Part shown: one piece after another, positions 46,846 through 57,705 of the stretch
Layout of the letters: every line of letters starts with the position of its first letter
How positions within the stretch are numbered: the first letter of the stretch is position 1
Source: Lentisphaeria bacterium
Lineage (GTDB): Bacteria; Verrucomicrobiota; Lentisphaeria; Victivallales; UBA1829
NCBI GenBank assembly: GCA_017456805.1
Contig: JAFTIQ010000022.1
Location: 1 to 64,000 of the forward strand
Length of the DNA: 64,000 nucleotides
Direction of reading: 5' to 3'
Position numbers and translations under genes: made by a program
The notes under the pieces: model-generated
Databases searched by the model: none
What the model saw: the letters and a program-made list of their open reading frames with translations, nothing else
Told to the model about the DNA's origin: nothing

Positions 46846-48756
46846 TTATTTTATAGTTTTTGCGGTATGAACCAATGTCAGGAATTCAGCCCGTTTTCCA
46901 TCAGGATCTTCGCCGAGATACTTTTTCGCACGGCTCAAAACGCTATCCAGAGAGGCCGATCCTTTATGAGGAGAATTCCTTAAAATCATGGCGAACTCTG
47001 CAACGCAAGATGCCCAGCTGAGATTTTCGCCCGCTTTCGGGAAGGACTTCATGGGGAAGACTCTCAATTCGCTTGCCCCCATCTTTGCAGGATCCTGATA
47101 ACGGAGCTTGCAAGTGAGAATTTCGTCGGAGGATGCTCTGGAATGTCTCTGATATTTCAGCGGATCGACACTTCCTGAGGCAGGAGATTCCACGCCGGCA
47201 GGAATGAGCTCATAAAGTACTGTCACCTGATGTCCGACACCGATTTCTCCGGAATCTTTGGTATCATCGTTGAAATCGCGGTCAGCGAGTTTCCGCATTT
47301 CATAGCCGAGCAGACGGTAGGAACTGACTTTGGCCGGGTTGAATTCCACCTGGAATTTTACATCTCTGGCAAGAGCGAACATCCGTCCGGCGAAACATGC
47401 TTTCATCGCAACTCGAGCTTCTTTCAGATTGTCAATATAGAAATAGTTTCCGTTTCCTTTATTGGCAAGCATTTTGAGTTTATTTTCCTGATAATTTCCG
47501 CTTCCGACACCGAAAGTGCTGAGATAAATCAGGCTGGAACGTTCTTTTTCCACCATTGCAACAAGTTCCGATTCACTGGAAACGCCCACATTGAAATCTC
47601 CGTCGGTAATCAGGATAATCCGGTTATTTCCTTTCTGAATAAAATGTTTATGCGCAAGTTCATAAGCTGTTTGAATTGCTTTTGAACCCGGGGTATAACC
47701 GCCGGAACGGAGTTGTTTGATCAGTGAGATTGCTTTTCCTTTTTCCTTGCCGGAAATTCCATTCAGAAGAGTTCTCACGCCTCCGCCATAGGTCACCAGA
47801 CTGATTTTATCCTGTTCTCTCATCTGATTTATAAGAGTCGTCAAAGATTCAATGACCAACTCCATTTCATCGCGCATAGATCCGGAATTATCCACCAGAA
47901 ATACATAATTTGCCGGGGGAAGTTCACTCACAGGAATATCTTTTCCTTGAATACCGATCAGCAGAAGCTGATGCTTTTTATTCCACGGTGCAGGTGCGGA
48001 TTCATACGTCACACTGAATTTTTCTCCGTTTTTCGGGGCGACATAATTGTACTTGAAAGAATTTATAAATTCTTCGATTCGGACTGCATCCCGGGGCGGC
48101 ATACGGTGACGGTTCAAATAACGTCTGACATTGGTATAACTTGCAGTATCAACATCCGCGCCAAACGTGGAAAGCGGGTTCCCGAATACATTCAGAAACG
48201 GATTCTCTTCATAACTTTTATATTCTTCTGTATTCCAATCAATTTTTGCAGGTGCGGGGGACTCTTCTCTCTGCCTCACTGATCGTGATGGTGCTGGCCG
48301 GGGACTGTTCCAGCGAATGGGAGACACTCTGCTTTCCGTCGCATAACCATTGTGTTCTGCGGAATGCATTGAACTTTCATGAATCCCAGAACCAGATTGA
48401 TGTGCAACTGCATTGGCGGTAGAAAAATCAGCGGCCTCCGCCGAACGTGTTGTTTGAAGACTATAGGAAGCAGAAGAAGCGACACCAGAAACGGAGTAAG
48501 CAAGAGAATCAAACATTGATGAGACGTAATTTCCGAAAGCGGCAACTGCAACGGCACTGATAACAACAAAACTTGCTGCGTAAGCGGTCACTTTTCCCCA
48601 TTTTATTTTCTTCGGAACAAACGCACCATCCTCCTCAACTTTGATTCGTTCAAAAAACTTCTTCTTGAAATCTTCCTCAGAACAGAACTCCACTTTATCG
48701 GGACGAACTTCCTGACTCAAACGATCCAGCATATCATCTATTTGTTTTTTATCCAT
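46846..48756 (-). CDS. VWA-domain membrane protein (YfbK-like), probable sigma-factor partner
   Basis: A 636-residue protein. Residues 1-56 are cytoplasmic, acidic/basic and helical, as in anti-sigma factors; 57-77 is a transmembrane helix (VTAYAASFVVISAVAVAAFGN); 80-175 is Ser/Ala/Pro-rich. Then come the YfbK N-terminal region (ENPFLNVFGNPLSTFGADVDTASYTNVRRYLN), a von Willebrand A domain with an intact MIDAS start (DNSGS, 289-293) and a C-terminal DUF3520-like part. It starts 3 bp after the ECF sigma gene. The layout suggests a sensor whose outer VWA domain controls a bound sigma factor inside (inference). Confidence 0.85.
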   Translation of the reverse strand: MDKKQIDDMLDRLSQEVRPDKVEFCSEEDFKKKFFERIKVEEDGAFVPKKIKWGKVTAYAASFVVISAVAVAAFGNYVSSMFDSLAYSVSGVASSASYSLQTTRSAEAADFSTANAVAHQSGSGIHESSMHSAEHNGYATESRVSPIRWNSPRPAPSRSVRQREESPAPAKIDWNTEEYKSYEENPFLNVFGNPLSTFGADVDTASYTNVRRYLNRHRMPPRDAVRIEEFINSFKYNYVAPKNGEKFSVTYESAPAPWNKKHQLLLIGIQGKDIPVSELPPANYVFLVDNSGSMRDEMELVIESLTTLINQMREQDKISLVTYGGGVRTLLNGISGKEKGKAISLIKQLRSGGYTPGSKAIQTAYELAHKHFIQKGNNRIILITDGDFNVGVSSESELVAMVEKERSSLIYLSTFGVGSGNYQENKLKMLANKGNGNYFYIDNLKEARVAMKACFAGRMFALARDVKFQVEFNPAKVSSYRLLGYEMRKLADRDFNDDTKDSGEIGVGHQVTVLYELIPAGVESPASGSVDPLKYQRHSRASSDEILTCKLRYQDPAKMGASELRVFPMKSFPKAGENLSWASCVAEFAMILRNSPHKGSASLDSVLSRAKKYLGEDPDGKRAEFLTLVHTAKTIK

Positions 48757-48759
48757 GAT

Positions 48760-49242
48760 TTAAATCTCCTTTAATTCCGCGTGCAATAAATCTTTTGCCC
48801 GGCTGATTCGCCAGTATAAAGCGTTCACTTTGCATCCAAGCTGATCTGCTGCCTGTTCTCCGGAAAGTCCGCTGAAATAAACAGCAGAAATTGCATCCCG
48901 GTAGATTTCCGGAAGTCTTGCAACTGCCGAACGTAATGCACCGCACAAAACCGAAGCATCGTCATCTTTGAATTCCTCCACTGGCAACGCATACAGTTTT
49001 TCTTCTTCTTTCTTCTGTTTCCGTAAAATGTCGTATGAAACATTAACGGTAATCCGATAAACCCAGCTGGAAAGTTTTGCCTTGGATTGGAAAATACTGT
49101 ATCCCTTCCATGCCCGAACCAGCGCCTCCTGAACAGCATCATCAGCATCAGCCTCATTTCTGAGAATCCCATATGCCGTTTTTCGCAAAACCGGCAGAGA
49201 TTCGCTGATCAACTGATCAAATATTGCGAGTTTGTTACTCAT
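48760..49242 (-). CDS. ECF-type RNA polymerase sigma factor
   Basis: A 160-residue sigma-70 family member with region 2 (AYGILRNEADADDAVQEALVRAWKGYSIFQSKAKLSSWVYRITVNVSYDILRKQ) and region 4 (ALRSAVARLPEIYRDAISAVYFSGLSGEQAADQLGCKVNALYWRISRAKDLL); regions 1 and 3 are absent, as in ECF factors. The downstream gene, 3 bp away, encodes a membrane protein with a cytoplasmic head that could sequester it. No clear ECF promoter for autoregulation could be assigned. Confidence 0.93.
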   Translation of the reverse strand: MSNKLAIFDQLISESLPVLRKTAYGILRNEADADDAVQEALVRAWKGYSIFQSKAKLSSWVYRITVNVSYDILRKQKKEEEKLYALPVEEFKDDDASVLCGALRSAVARLPEIYRDAISAVYFSGLSGEQAADQLGCKVNALYWRISRAKDLLHAELKEI

Positions 49243-49335
49243 TTTCTCTCCATCATTTTATTTTTTCATTCTCATGCATGAAACGAACTTTTTATACACT
49301 GTTAGACGGAAAAAAATTATAATTCTTAGTAAATA

Positions 49336-49384
49336 AATAAAAAAATGCTGTTTCATGCAAAAAAAACACAAAAAAACAGCATTT
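49336..49384 (-). terminator. Terminator of the gyrB-recA-dgt transcript
   Basis: On the minus strand AAATGCTGTTT and AAACAGCATTT form an 11-bp stem (49374-49384 with 49343-49353, 20-nt loop), followed by TTTTATTTATTT. It lies 113 bp past the DUF1805 stop. The remaining bases between 49243 and 49496 show nothing else I can support. Confidence 0.65.
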
Positions 49385-49496
49385 AAGGGATTTCAAAAGT
49401 CTCCAATAATCTGAAAAGTCAGAGTTGCCATCTTGTAAAAGAAGCATTTCGCCAGAATTTTGAAATCACCTCATTTGATAAAACAGGGTTTTAAGA

Positions 49497-49778
49497 TCAA
49501 TTCATTTTGAGAAGAGCTTCTGCGCCGGACATTCCGACAGTCACACCCATTTCTGCGGCCTTATCAGAACACGCTTTCACCTGAGCGGAAAGCATATCAT
49601 GAAAACTGTTGACACCCGTCACAATTGCAAGGGCATGACCGAATTTATTTGCGGCTTCCAAGCTGAAATATCCGCATGCAAGAGCACCCGTTTCTCCGGA
49701 GATAAACAGGATATTACATCCGGAAAACGGAATCCGGTAGGATGTAAAATTTTTTCCGCCTACTGCAATCATTTCCAT
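49497..49778 (-). CDS. DUF1805 (YunC-like) protein
   Basis: A 93-residue protein. GALACGYFSLEAANKFGHALAIVTGVNSFHDML followed by GMSGAEALLKMN matches the DUF1805/YunC family of small proteins of unknown function found in Firmicutes and archaea. It starts 23 bp after the dgt stop and so probably ends the gyrB-recA operon. No catalytic residues are known for the family. Confidence 0.85.
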   Translation of the reverse strand: MEMIAVGGKNFTSYRIPFSGCNILFISGETGALACGYFSLEAANKFGHALAIVTGVNSFHDMLSAQVKACSDKAAEMGVTVGMSGAEALLKMN

Positions 49779-49801
49779 TTTCTGATCCTTTCTGTTTGAT
49801 T

Positions 49802-50950
49802 TTATATCAGCAACCCGCAGATACGGGTAAACTCTTTTTGCGCAAAGACATCGGTCATCCCGGCAATATAGTCCGCTGCCGCCCGATACAGTCCGTCTGT
49901 TTCGATCCGCTTGACCGCTGAACTGCCCATTTCTTCCGGATTTCTGGTATAGGCTTCAAACAAAGCCGACATCCGGGAGAGAGACATGCCGTTCAATCGT
50001 TCCAATTTCGGATGAAAATAGAGATTTTTGTAAAGGAAATCACGCAGCTCCAATGTCTCTTTTTCATATTCCGGACTGAAGGAAATCAGTTTCCTGTCGA
50101 GCTCACGGACAACCGAAGATGATGCAGGGTTCCACTCCGTTAAGAGTTTATCCGAATGGCAGATGGCATCGCGCACCATGTTATCGATCAGACAGCGGAT
50201 GGCATAGGATTCAAACCGTTCTGCGCCGCTGTCAGCAAGCCCTGTCTCGCGAACCCGTTCCACCGCACGTTCCCAGATGGGCATACCTTTCAGCATTTCA
50301 GAACGGATCAGCCCGGAATCAAAACCGTCATCCAGATCGTGTCCGTAATAGGTCAAATCATCCGCCAGGTCTGCGATCTGTGCTTCCAGAGACTGATGAG
50401 GCGGAAGGTGTTTTCCATCCAGATGAGTTTTGCCCGGTTCCCGGTGTTTGACCAGACCGGCACGGACCTCCCAGGTCAAATTGATCCCGTCGTAAGTCGG
50501 GTATTTGATTTCCAGATGATCTACGATCCGCAGTGCCTGCAAGTTATGATCGAAGCCACCATGAGAAGCCATGATTTTATTCAGAGCCCGTTCTCCGGCG
50601 TGACCGAATGGAGTATGCCCCAAATCATGAGCAAGAGAAATGGTTTCCGCAAGATCTTCATTCAGATAAAGAGAACGTGCCATTGTTCTGGAGATCGCGG
50701 CGACTTCAATGGTATGAGTGAGCCTGGTCCGCATGTGATCCCCGGAACCGCTCAGAAAAACCTGAGTTTTATGTTCCAGCCGGCGAAACGCTTTGGAGTG
50801 AAGGATCCGGTCACGATCACGCTGAAAATCAGTCCGGAAAGGATGCTGTTCCTCCGGATAAACCCGTCCTTGCGATTCACTGTTTTTTACGGCATAAGAC
50901 GCCAACGTTGTATTTTCATCCTGACACTGAACTCGCAAATCACGGATCAT
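49802..50950 (-). CDS. dgt: Deoxyguanosinetriphosphate triphosphohydrolase-like HD protein
   Basis: A 382-residue HD-domain hydrolase that converts dNTPs (classically dGTP) to the nucleoside and triphosphate. The metal site is spread over RRLEHKTQV, RLTHTIEVA (His79), and AHDLGHTPFGHAGE (His108, Asp109, His112, His117). The start at 50950 follows GGAGGAAAGCAG; a longer frame to 50992 lacks such a site. It lies between a TPR gene and DUF1805 downstream of gyrB-recA, a sensible place for a nucleotide-pool enzyme. Confidence 0.92.
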   Translation of the reverse strand: MIRDLRVQCQDENTTLASYAVKNSESQGRVYPEEQHPFRTDFQRDRDRILHSKAFRRLEHKTQVFLSGSGDHMRTRLTHTIEVAAISRTMARSLYLNEDLAETISLAHDLGHTPFGHAGERALNKIMASHGGFDHNLQALRIVDHLEIKYPTYDGINLTWEVRAGLVKHREPGKTHLDGKHLPPHQSLEAQIADLADDLTYYGHDLDDGFDSGLIRSEMLKGMPIWERAVERVRETGLADSGAERFESYAIRCLIDNMVRDAICHSDKLLTEWNPASSSVVRELDRKLISFSPEYEKETLELRDFLYKNLYFHPKLERLNGMSLSRMSALFEAYTRNPEEMGSSAVKRIETDGLYRAAADYIAGMTDVFAQKEFTRICGLLI

Positions 50951-51013
50951 CTGCTTTCCTCCGAACCTCTTTTTATTTCTTGCCTTAAACAACAGGCTCT
51001 CTGACCTGCAGGA

Positions 51014-53557
51014 TCATTTGGAACTGCGGGGACGGAACCGCAATTTTTTAAGAGTATTGGTTCTCCGTTCCGCGGATCCAGCCGGAATAATCTTATGTTT
51101 CTCCAACAGCTTCAATGCAGCATGTGCTTCTTCAATATGCTGTTTGATGGGACGTTTTTCTGCTATTGTATAAATTGCCTCCGCAGCCTTTGCCCCCCAA
51201 AGACGGCTTGCCGGAGTGTTGAAAGATGCGGGCAAATACAGCGTTTTCCGATAATACGCCAAAGCCTGATCATCATTCCCCATCAACTCCATTGATCTTC
51301 CGGCTTTATAAAGTGTCATTGCATACAATCCGGTATCCAGTTCCTTCTGCTCCAGAATCTTCTGATACGCCTTCAAAGCTTCAGCATAAGCAGAAGGATT
51401 CTGCAATTTTTCTGCAAGGATGAAGTAACAGTCTCCAACAGATCCCATCGCTGCATTGGAAAGATAACGATCCGGGTTCAAAGTCAGCACTTTTTTATAA
51501 TATTCGATCGCGCCCTGATAATCGCCCTGGATCCGGGCAATATCACCGCGCAGAAACGCGGCTTCTGTCTGAACCCTGCTCCCCGGATATTCTGAATCCA
51601 AACGGTCCAGATATCCTGCGGCTTCCTTATATTTCTTATGATAAACCGAAAGGAACGCCTGTCCGCAAAGGACTCTCGCCTTGTTTTCCGGTTTGGTTGT
51701 CTGCTGGAACAATGCATCCAGGAGCTGAATCACCTTGGAATAGGAATCTGTGGAAAAATTGTTTTCAGCAAGACGGTACATGGCATCGAAGGTGATCTGG
51801 GAACCGGGCCATGCGGTCTGAAGCTCATACGTTGCCAGATCTGCACGGTAATCATCTCCGAGAGAACGGAAAATATAAATCTTCCAGTTTGCGGCATCTG
51901 CGGATTTCGCGGACCGGGGATATTCTTTGATCAACCGGTTGAAGAGTTGAATAGCCTTTTCCGGTTTTCCGGCAAGAAATGCCAGCCGTCCGCCGCGGAA
52001 CAGAGATTCTACTGAGAACTCCGGTTCTTTATCGGAACGTTGACTGTAACGCTCAAATTCCTGCCATGCCTCCTGATTTTTTCCGAGATCTTCCAATGCC
52101 CGCGCTTTCAGATAAATCCCCTGGGTCTCTTCCCTGCCGCCCATACCGGAAGTGAAGAAGTCTGCAAGCATTTTCAAAGACTCATCCGGGTGCCCGGAAA
52201 TCAGGTTTGCATACGCCGCCTGATAAAGTGCCCGGGGTTTCCATGCAGGATATTTCCGGGCAACGGATTGAAAAGTGCGGATCGCTTCTTTATATTTCTT
52301 ATCTGCAAGAAGCGTTTCCGCAAAATAATAAAGTCTTTCCCCATTTTTTTCTCCGGAGAAATACCCGTCCAGCAATTTCATATATTCATCCGGCAGCCGA
52401 TCCTTCGCAGAAATCCGGACCAGACAAATCATAGCAGTATGTTTGGAAGCGGCAGGAACGGCAGGATTGCGGGACAGAGACGCATACAATTTTGCAGCTT
52501 CCTGATATTTTCCGGCATTGTAAAGGATCCCGGCGATCTCCTCCTGAAATTTGATGGATGCATAATCGCCTTTGAAAAGTTCCAGGATCTTCAATGCCAA
52601 TTCCGCGGCTTCTTCTTTTCCACCGGAAAGATGAATCACAGAAAGCAACCGCCGCAACGTTTCAAACGCCTCTTCTTTTCCGGGACTGTGATTGTAAGCA
52701 AGGGCATAAGCTTCTGCTGCGATGTCAAACAATCCTTCCCGGGCTGCATGGTCTCCAATGGCAGAAAAAATCGGATAGTGCAATTCGTTTTTTTCAAATT
52801 CCACTTTGGAGCAGCGTTCCCAGACAGAAGCAAGATTCCGCTTCGGTTCTGTCTTGATCATCAGAAAACTGGAAAGCAGCTGCAACCTCTTTTGAACAGA
52901 CGGATCTCCGATATCCGGGTGATCTGCCAATGCAAAAAATGCTTCATTGAATCTGGATGTGAATGCCAGACAATAGATTCCCCGTTCCCAAGCCATGATC
53001 TGCAGTTTGGAAGGTTCACTCTTTCTTGCAAAAACGCCTTTGGAATCATCCTGCCCGATGGAAAAATAAAGCCGCGCGGCAGCCGTATAATTTTTCAATT
53101 GTTCATAAGCTCGTGCCAGAGAATAAAGGGCATGAACCCGCCGCGGATTATCCGTGGTCAATGCAGGAAGGATCCGTTCCAGATTTCTTCTGGCATCATC
53201 GGGCTTCTTCTGCAAAAGCTGAATATCAGCTTTCCACATTGTAACGGCAAGAGGATCTGTTCCGGGGAATTTCTGCTGATATGCCTGGAGCAGCTTTTCT
53301 GCCTCATCGGGGCGTGCTCCAAGGATCAGGGCATCGATCCGGCGTTCCATTGCAATGCGGACACTTTGAGCATCACCAGCCGCCTGAGCCGTATTCTGAA
53401 ACTGCTCATAAAAACTTGCGGCGGCGGAATAATCTCCATTCCGGAACGCCTCGTCACCGGCAGTTTTTCCGCGATATTCAAGATCAGCAGAAAGGACCGC
53501 CGGAAGCAGAAGCAATCCGGATAAGGCCGTTTTGAAATAACCGAAACGAATGATCAA
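51014..53557 (-). CDS. Secreted tetratricopeptide repeat protein
   Basis: An 847-residue protein with a signal peptide (TALSGLLLLPAVLSA) and many TPR units, for example AFRNGDYSAAASFYEQFQN, AARLYFSIGQ, YQEAAKLYASLSR and GDYQGAIEYYKKVLTLNPDRY. Some of the middle resembles YbgF/BamD-like repeats (YPGSRVQTEAAFLRGDIARIQGDY). It is likely a periplasmic scaffold; partners are unknown. The only near start is TTG at 53557 with AGGGA before it, 18 bp after the recA stop, so it is probably co-transcribed with recA despite its different compartment. Confidence 0.82.
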   Translation of the reverse strand: MIIRFGYFKTALSGLLLLPAVLSADLEYRGKTAGDEAFRNGDYSAAASFYEQFQNTAQAAGDAQSVRIAMERRIDALILGARPDEAEKLLQAYQQKFPGTDPLAVTMWKADIQLLQKKPDDARRNLERILPALTTDNPRRVHALYSLARAYEQLKNYTAAARLYFSIGQDDSKGVFARKSEPSKLQIMAWERGIYCLAFTSRFNEAFFALADHPDIGDPSVQKRLQLLSSFLMIKTEPKRNLASVWERCSKVEFEKNELHYPIFSAIGDHAAREGLFDIAAEAYALAYNHSPGKEEAFETLRRLLSVIHLSGGKEEAAELALKILELFKGDYASIKFQEEIAGILYNAGKYQEAAKLYASLSRNPAVPAASKHTAMICLVRISAKDRLPDEYMKLLDGYFSGEKNGERLYYFAETLLADKKYKEAIRTFQSVARKYPAWKPRALYQAAYANLISGHPDESLKMLADFFTSGMGGREETQGIYLKARALEDLGKNQEAWQEFERYSQRSDKEPEFSVESLFRGGRLAFLAGKPEKAIQLFNRLIKEYPRSAKSADAANWKIYIFRSLGDDYRADLATYELQTAWPGSQITFDAMYRLAENNFSTDSYSKVIQLLDALFQQTTKPENKARVLCGQAFLSVYHKKYKEAAGYLDRLDSEYPGSRVQTEAAFLRGDIARIQGDYQGAIEYYKKVLTLNPDRYLSNAAMGSVGDCYFILAEKLQNPSAYAEALKAYQKILEQKELDTGLYAMTLYKAGRSMELMGNDDQALAYYRKTLYLPASFNTPASRLWGAKAAEAIYTIAEKRPIKQHIEEAHAALKLLEKHKIIPAGSAERRTNTLKKLRFRPRSSK

Positions 53558-53575
53558 TTTCAGAATTCCCTGTTA

Positions 53576-54661
53576 TTATTCTGCAGGTTCTGCTGCAGGA
53601 GCTGCCGGTGCAGCGGGTTCCTTCACAGGAATCCCCTGCTTTTCAGCAACCTTTTCCAGGATCCGTTTAACGATCCGGTCAGCCAGTTCTTTATCTTCGG
53701 AGAGAAGAACTTTTGCTTTTTCAGCCCCTTGAGCAAGCTGTTCGCCTTCGAAGGAAAGCCAGGAACCGCGCTTTTCGATCACGCCGTTTTCCAAACCGGC
53801 ATCCACAATGGAACCGGAACGGGAAATCCCTTCATTCCAGTTGATATCGAATTCAGCAGTACGGAACGGGGGCGCGAGTTTGTTTTTGACAACTTTCACA
53901 CGGGTACGGGCGGCCTGAACATTGCCGTCGCTATCCTTGATCGCTCCGGCACGGCGGATATCCATACGGATGGAGCTGTAAAATTTCAGGGCATTACCGC
54001 CTGTGGTGGTTTCGGGATTTCCGAACATCACCCCGATCTTTTCACGGATCTGGTTGGTGAAGATACAGCAAGTACGGCTGCGGCTGATGGCTCCGGTCAA
54101 TTTCCGCAATGCCTGAGACATCATTCTTGCCTGAAGTCCGACGAAGGAATCACCGATTTCGCCTTCGATTTCAGCTTTGGGAACAAGAGCAGCCACAGAG
54201 TCGATTACCAGCACATCCACTGAGTTGCTGCGGATCAGCATATCGGCAATATTCAATGCATCTTCCCCGCAATCGGGCTGAGCAATCAGCAATTCTTCCA
54301 CATTCACCCCGATCTTGCGGGCATAAACGGGGTCAACAGCATGTTCTGCGTCAATGATGGCAGCCACACCGCCGGCGCGCTGGGCATTGGCGATCACATG
54401 CATACAAAGTGTTGTTTTACCGGAAGATTCCGGTCCGTAAATTTCGATCACGCGTCCGCGGGGAAGTCCCATGATCCCCAGGGCAATATCGAGAGAAAGG
54501 GCTCCGGTGCTGATCACCGGGATATCTGTCACCCGGTTGTCACCGAGCTTCATGATAGAGCCTTTTCCATATTCTTTTTCAATCTGTCCGAGAGCGATTT
54601 CCAGATTTTTTTCCTTCTGAATCTGTTCCGGACGTTTCTGAGCACCTTTGTCGTCAGCCAT
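53576..54661 (-). CDS. recA: Recombinase A
   Basis: A 361-residue recombinase that forms filaments on single-stranded DNA and triggers LexA cleavage. Walker [10 protein letters not shown] is at 76-84; [34 protein letters not shown] and [30 protein letters not shown] are invariant RecA segments. The C-terminal tail is Ala/Pro/Glu rich. No intein. ATG 54661 follows AAGGA; an in-frame extension to 54703 is not needed. It lies 38 bp after gyrB. Confidence 0.98.
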   Translation of the reverse strand: MADDKGAQKRPEQIQKEKNLEIALGQIEKEYGKGSIMKLGDNRVTDIPVISTGALSLDIALGIMGLPRGRVIEIYGPESSGKTTLCMHVIANAQRAGGVAAIIDAEHAVDPVYARKIGVNVEELLIAQPDCGEDALNIADMLIRSNSVDVLVIDSVAALVPKAEIEGEIGDSFVGLQARMMSQALRKLTGAISRSRTCCIFTNQIREKIGVMFGNPETTTGGNALKFYSSIRMDIRRAGAIKDSDGNVQAARTRVKVVKNKLAPPFRTAEFDINWNEGISRSGSIVDAGLENGVIEKRGSWLSFEGEQLAQGAEKAKVLLSEDKELADRIVKRILEKVAEKQGIPVKEPAAPAAPAAEPAE

Positions 54662-54699
54662 TGCAATATCCTTTCGTAAAAATGTTTGGGGCTCAACCG

Positions 54700-57358
<2,659 letters not shown>

Positions 57359-57625
57359 GAAAAAAACGTCCGAAAAATCTATGAAATCGCGCTTTTTTGC
57401 AAATTATTTCCGGGGGAGTTCCCATCGGACCGTTTTTTCAGAATCAAACGCCCCCGAAAATGGTAATTTTTCAAATCAGAGGCAAACTGCATCATCATTT
57501 CCCTATCCTTTTGAAAAACAGAAAAATAGAATGACAAACCGGAAACAAGAATAAAACGGTAAAACAAAAGATTTTCCTGCGGAGAGATCCCGTTTTACAC
57601 CATATCCCACAGTTTTCTTCAATCC
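57359..57625. other. Intergenic stretch without assignable features
   Basis: AT-rich DNA between the gyrB promoter and the terminator of the DUF4838 gene. Short open frames occur on both strands but have no convincing ribosome binding site or family; nothing further can be supported. Confidence 0.6.
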
Positions 57626-57686
57626 AAAAAAAGAGAGGGGGGCTGCCGCTTCCCTTTTCAAGTTTTTGCAACAGCCCCTGCTCTTC
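57626..57686 (-). terminator. Terminator of the AraC-GH30-DUF4838 operon
   Basis: Minus strand: AGAGCAGGGGCTG pairs with CAGCCCCCCTCTCT, long loop, followed by TTTTTTTGG. It lies 20 bp after the DUF4838 stop. Confidence 0.8.
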
Positions 57687-57705
57687 TGTAAAAGACTACG
57701 GTAAA

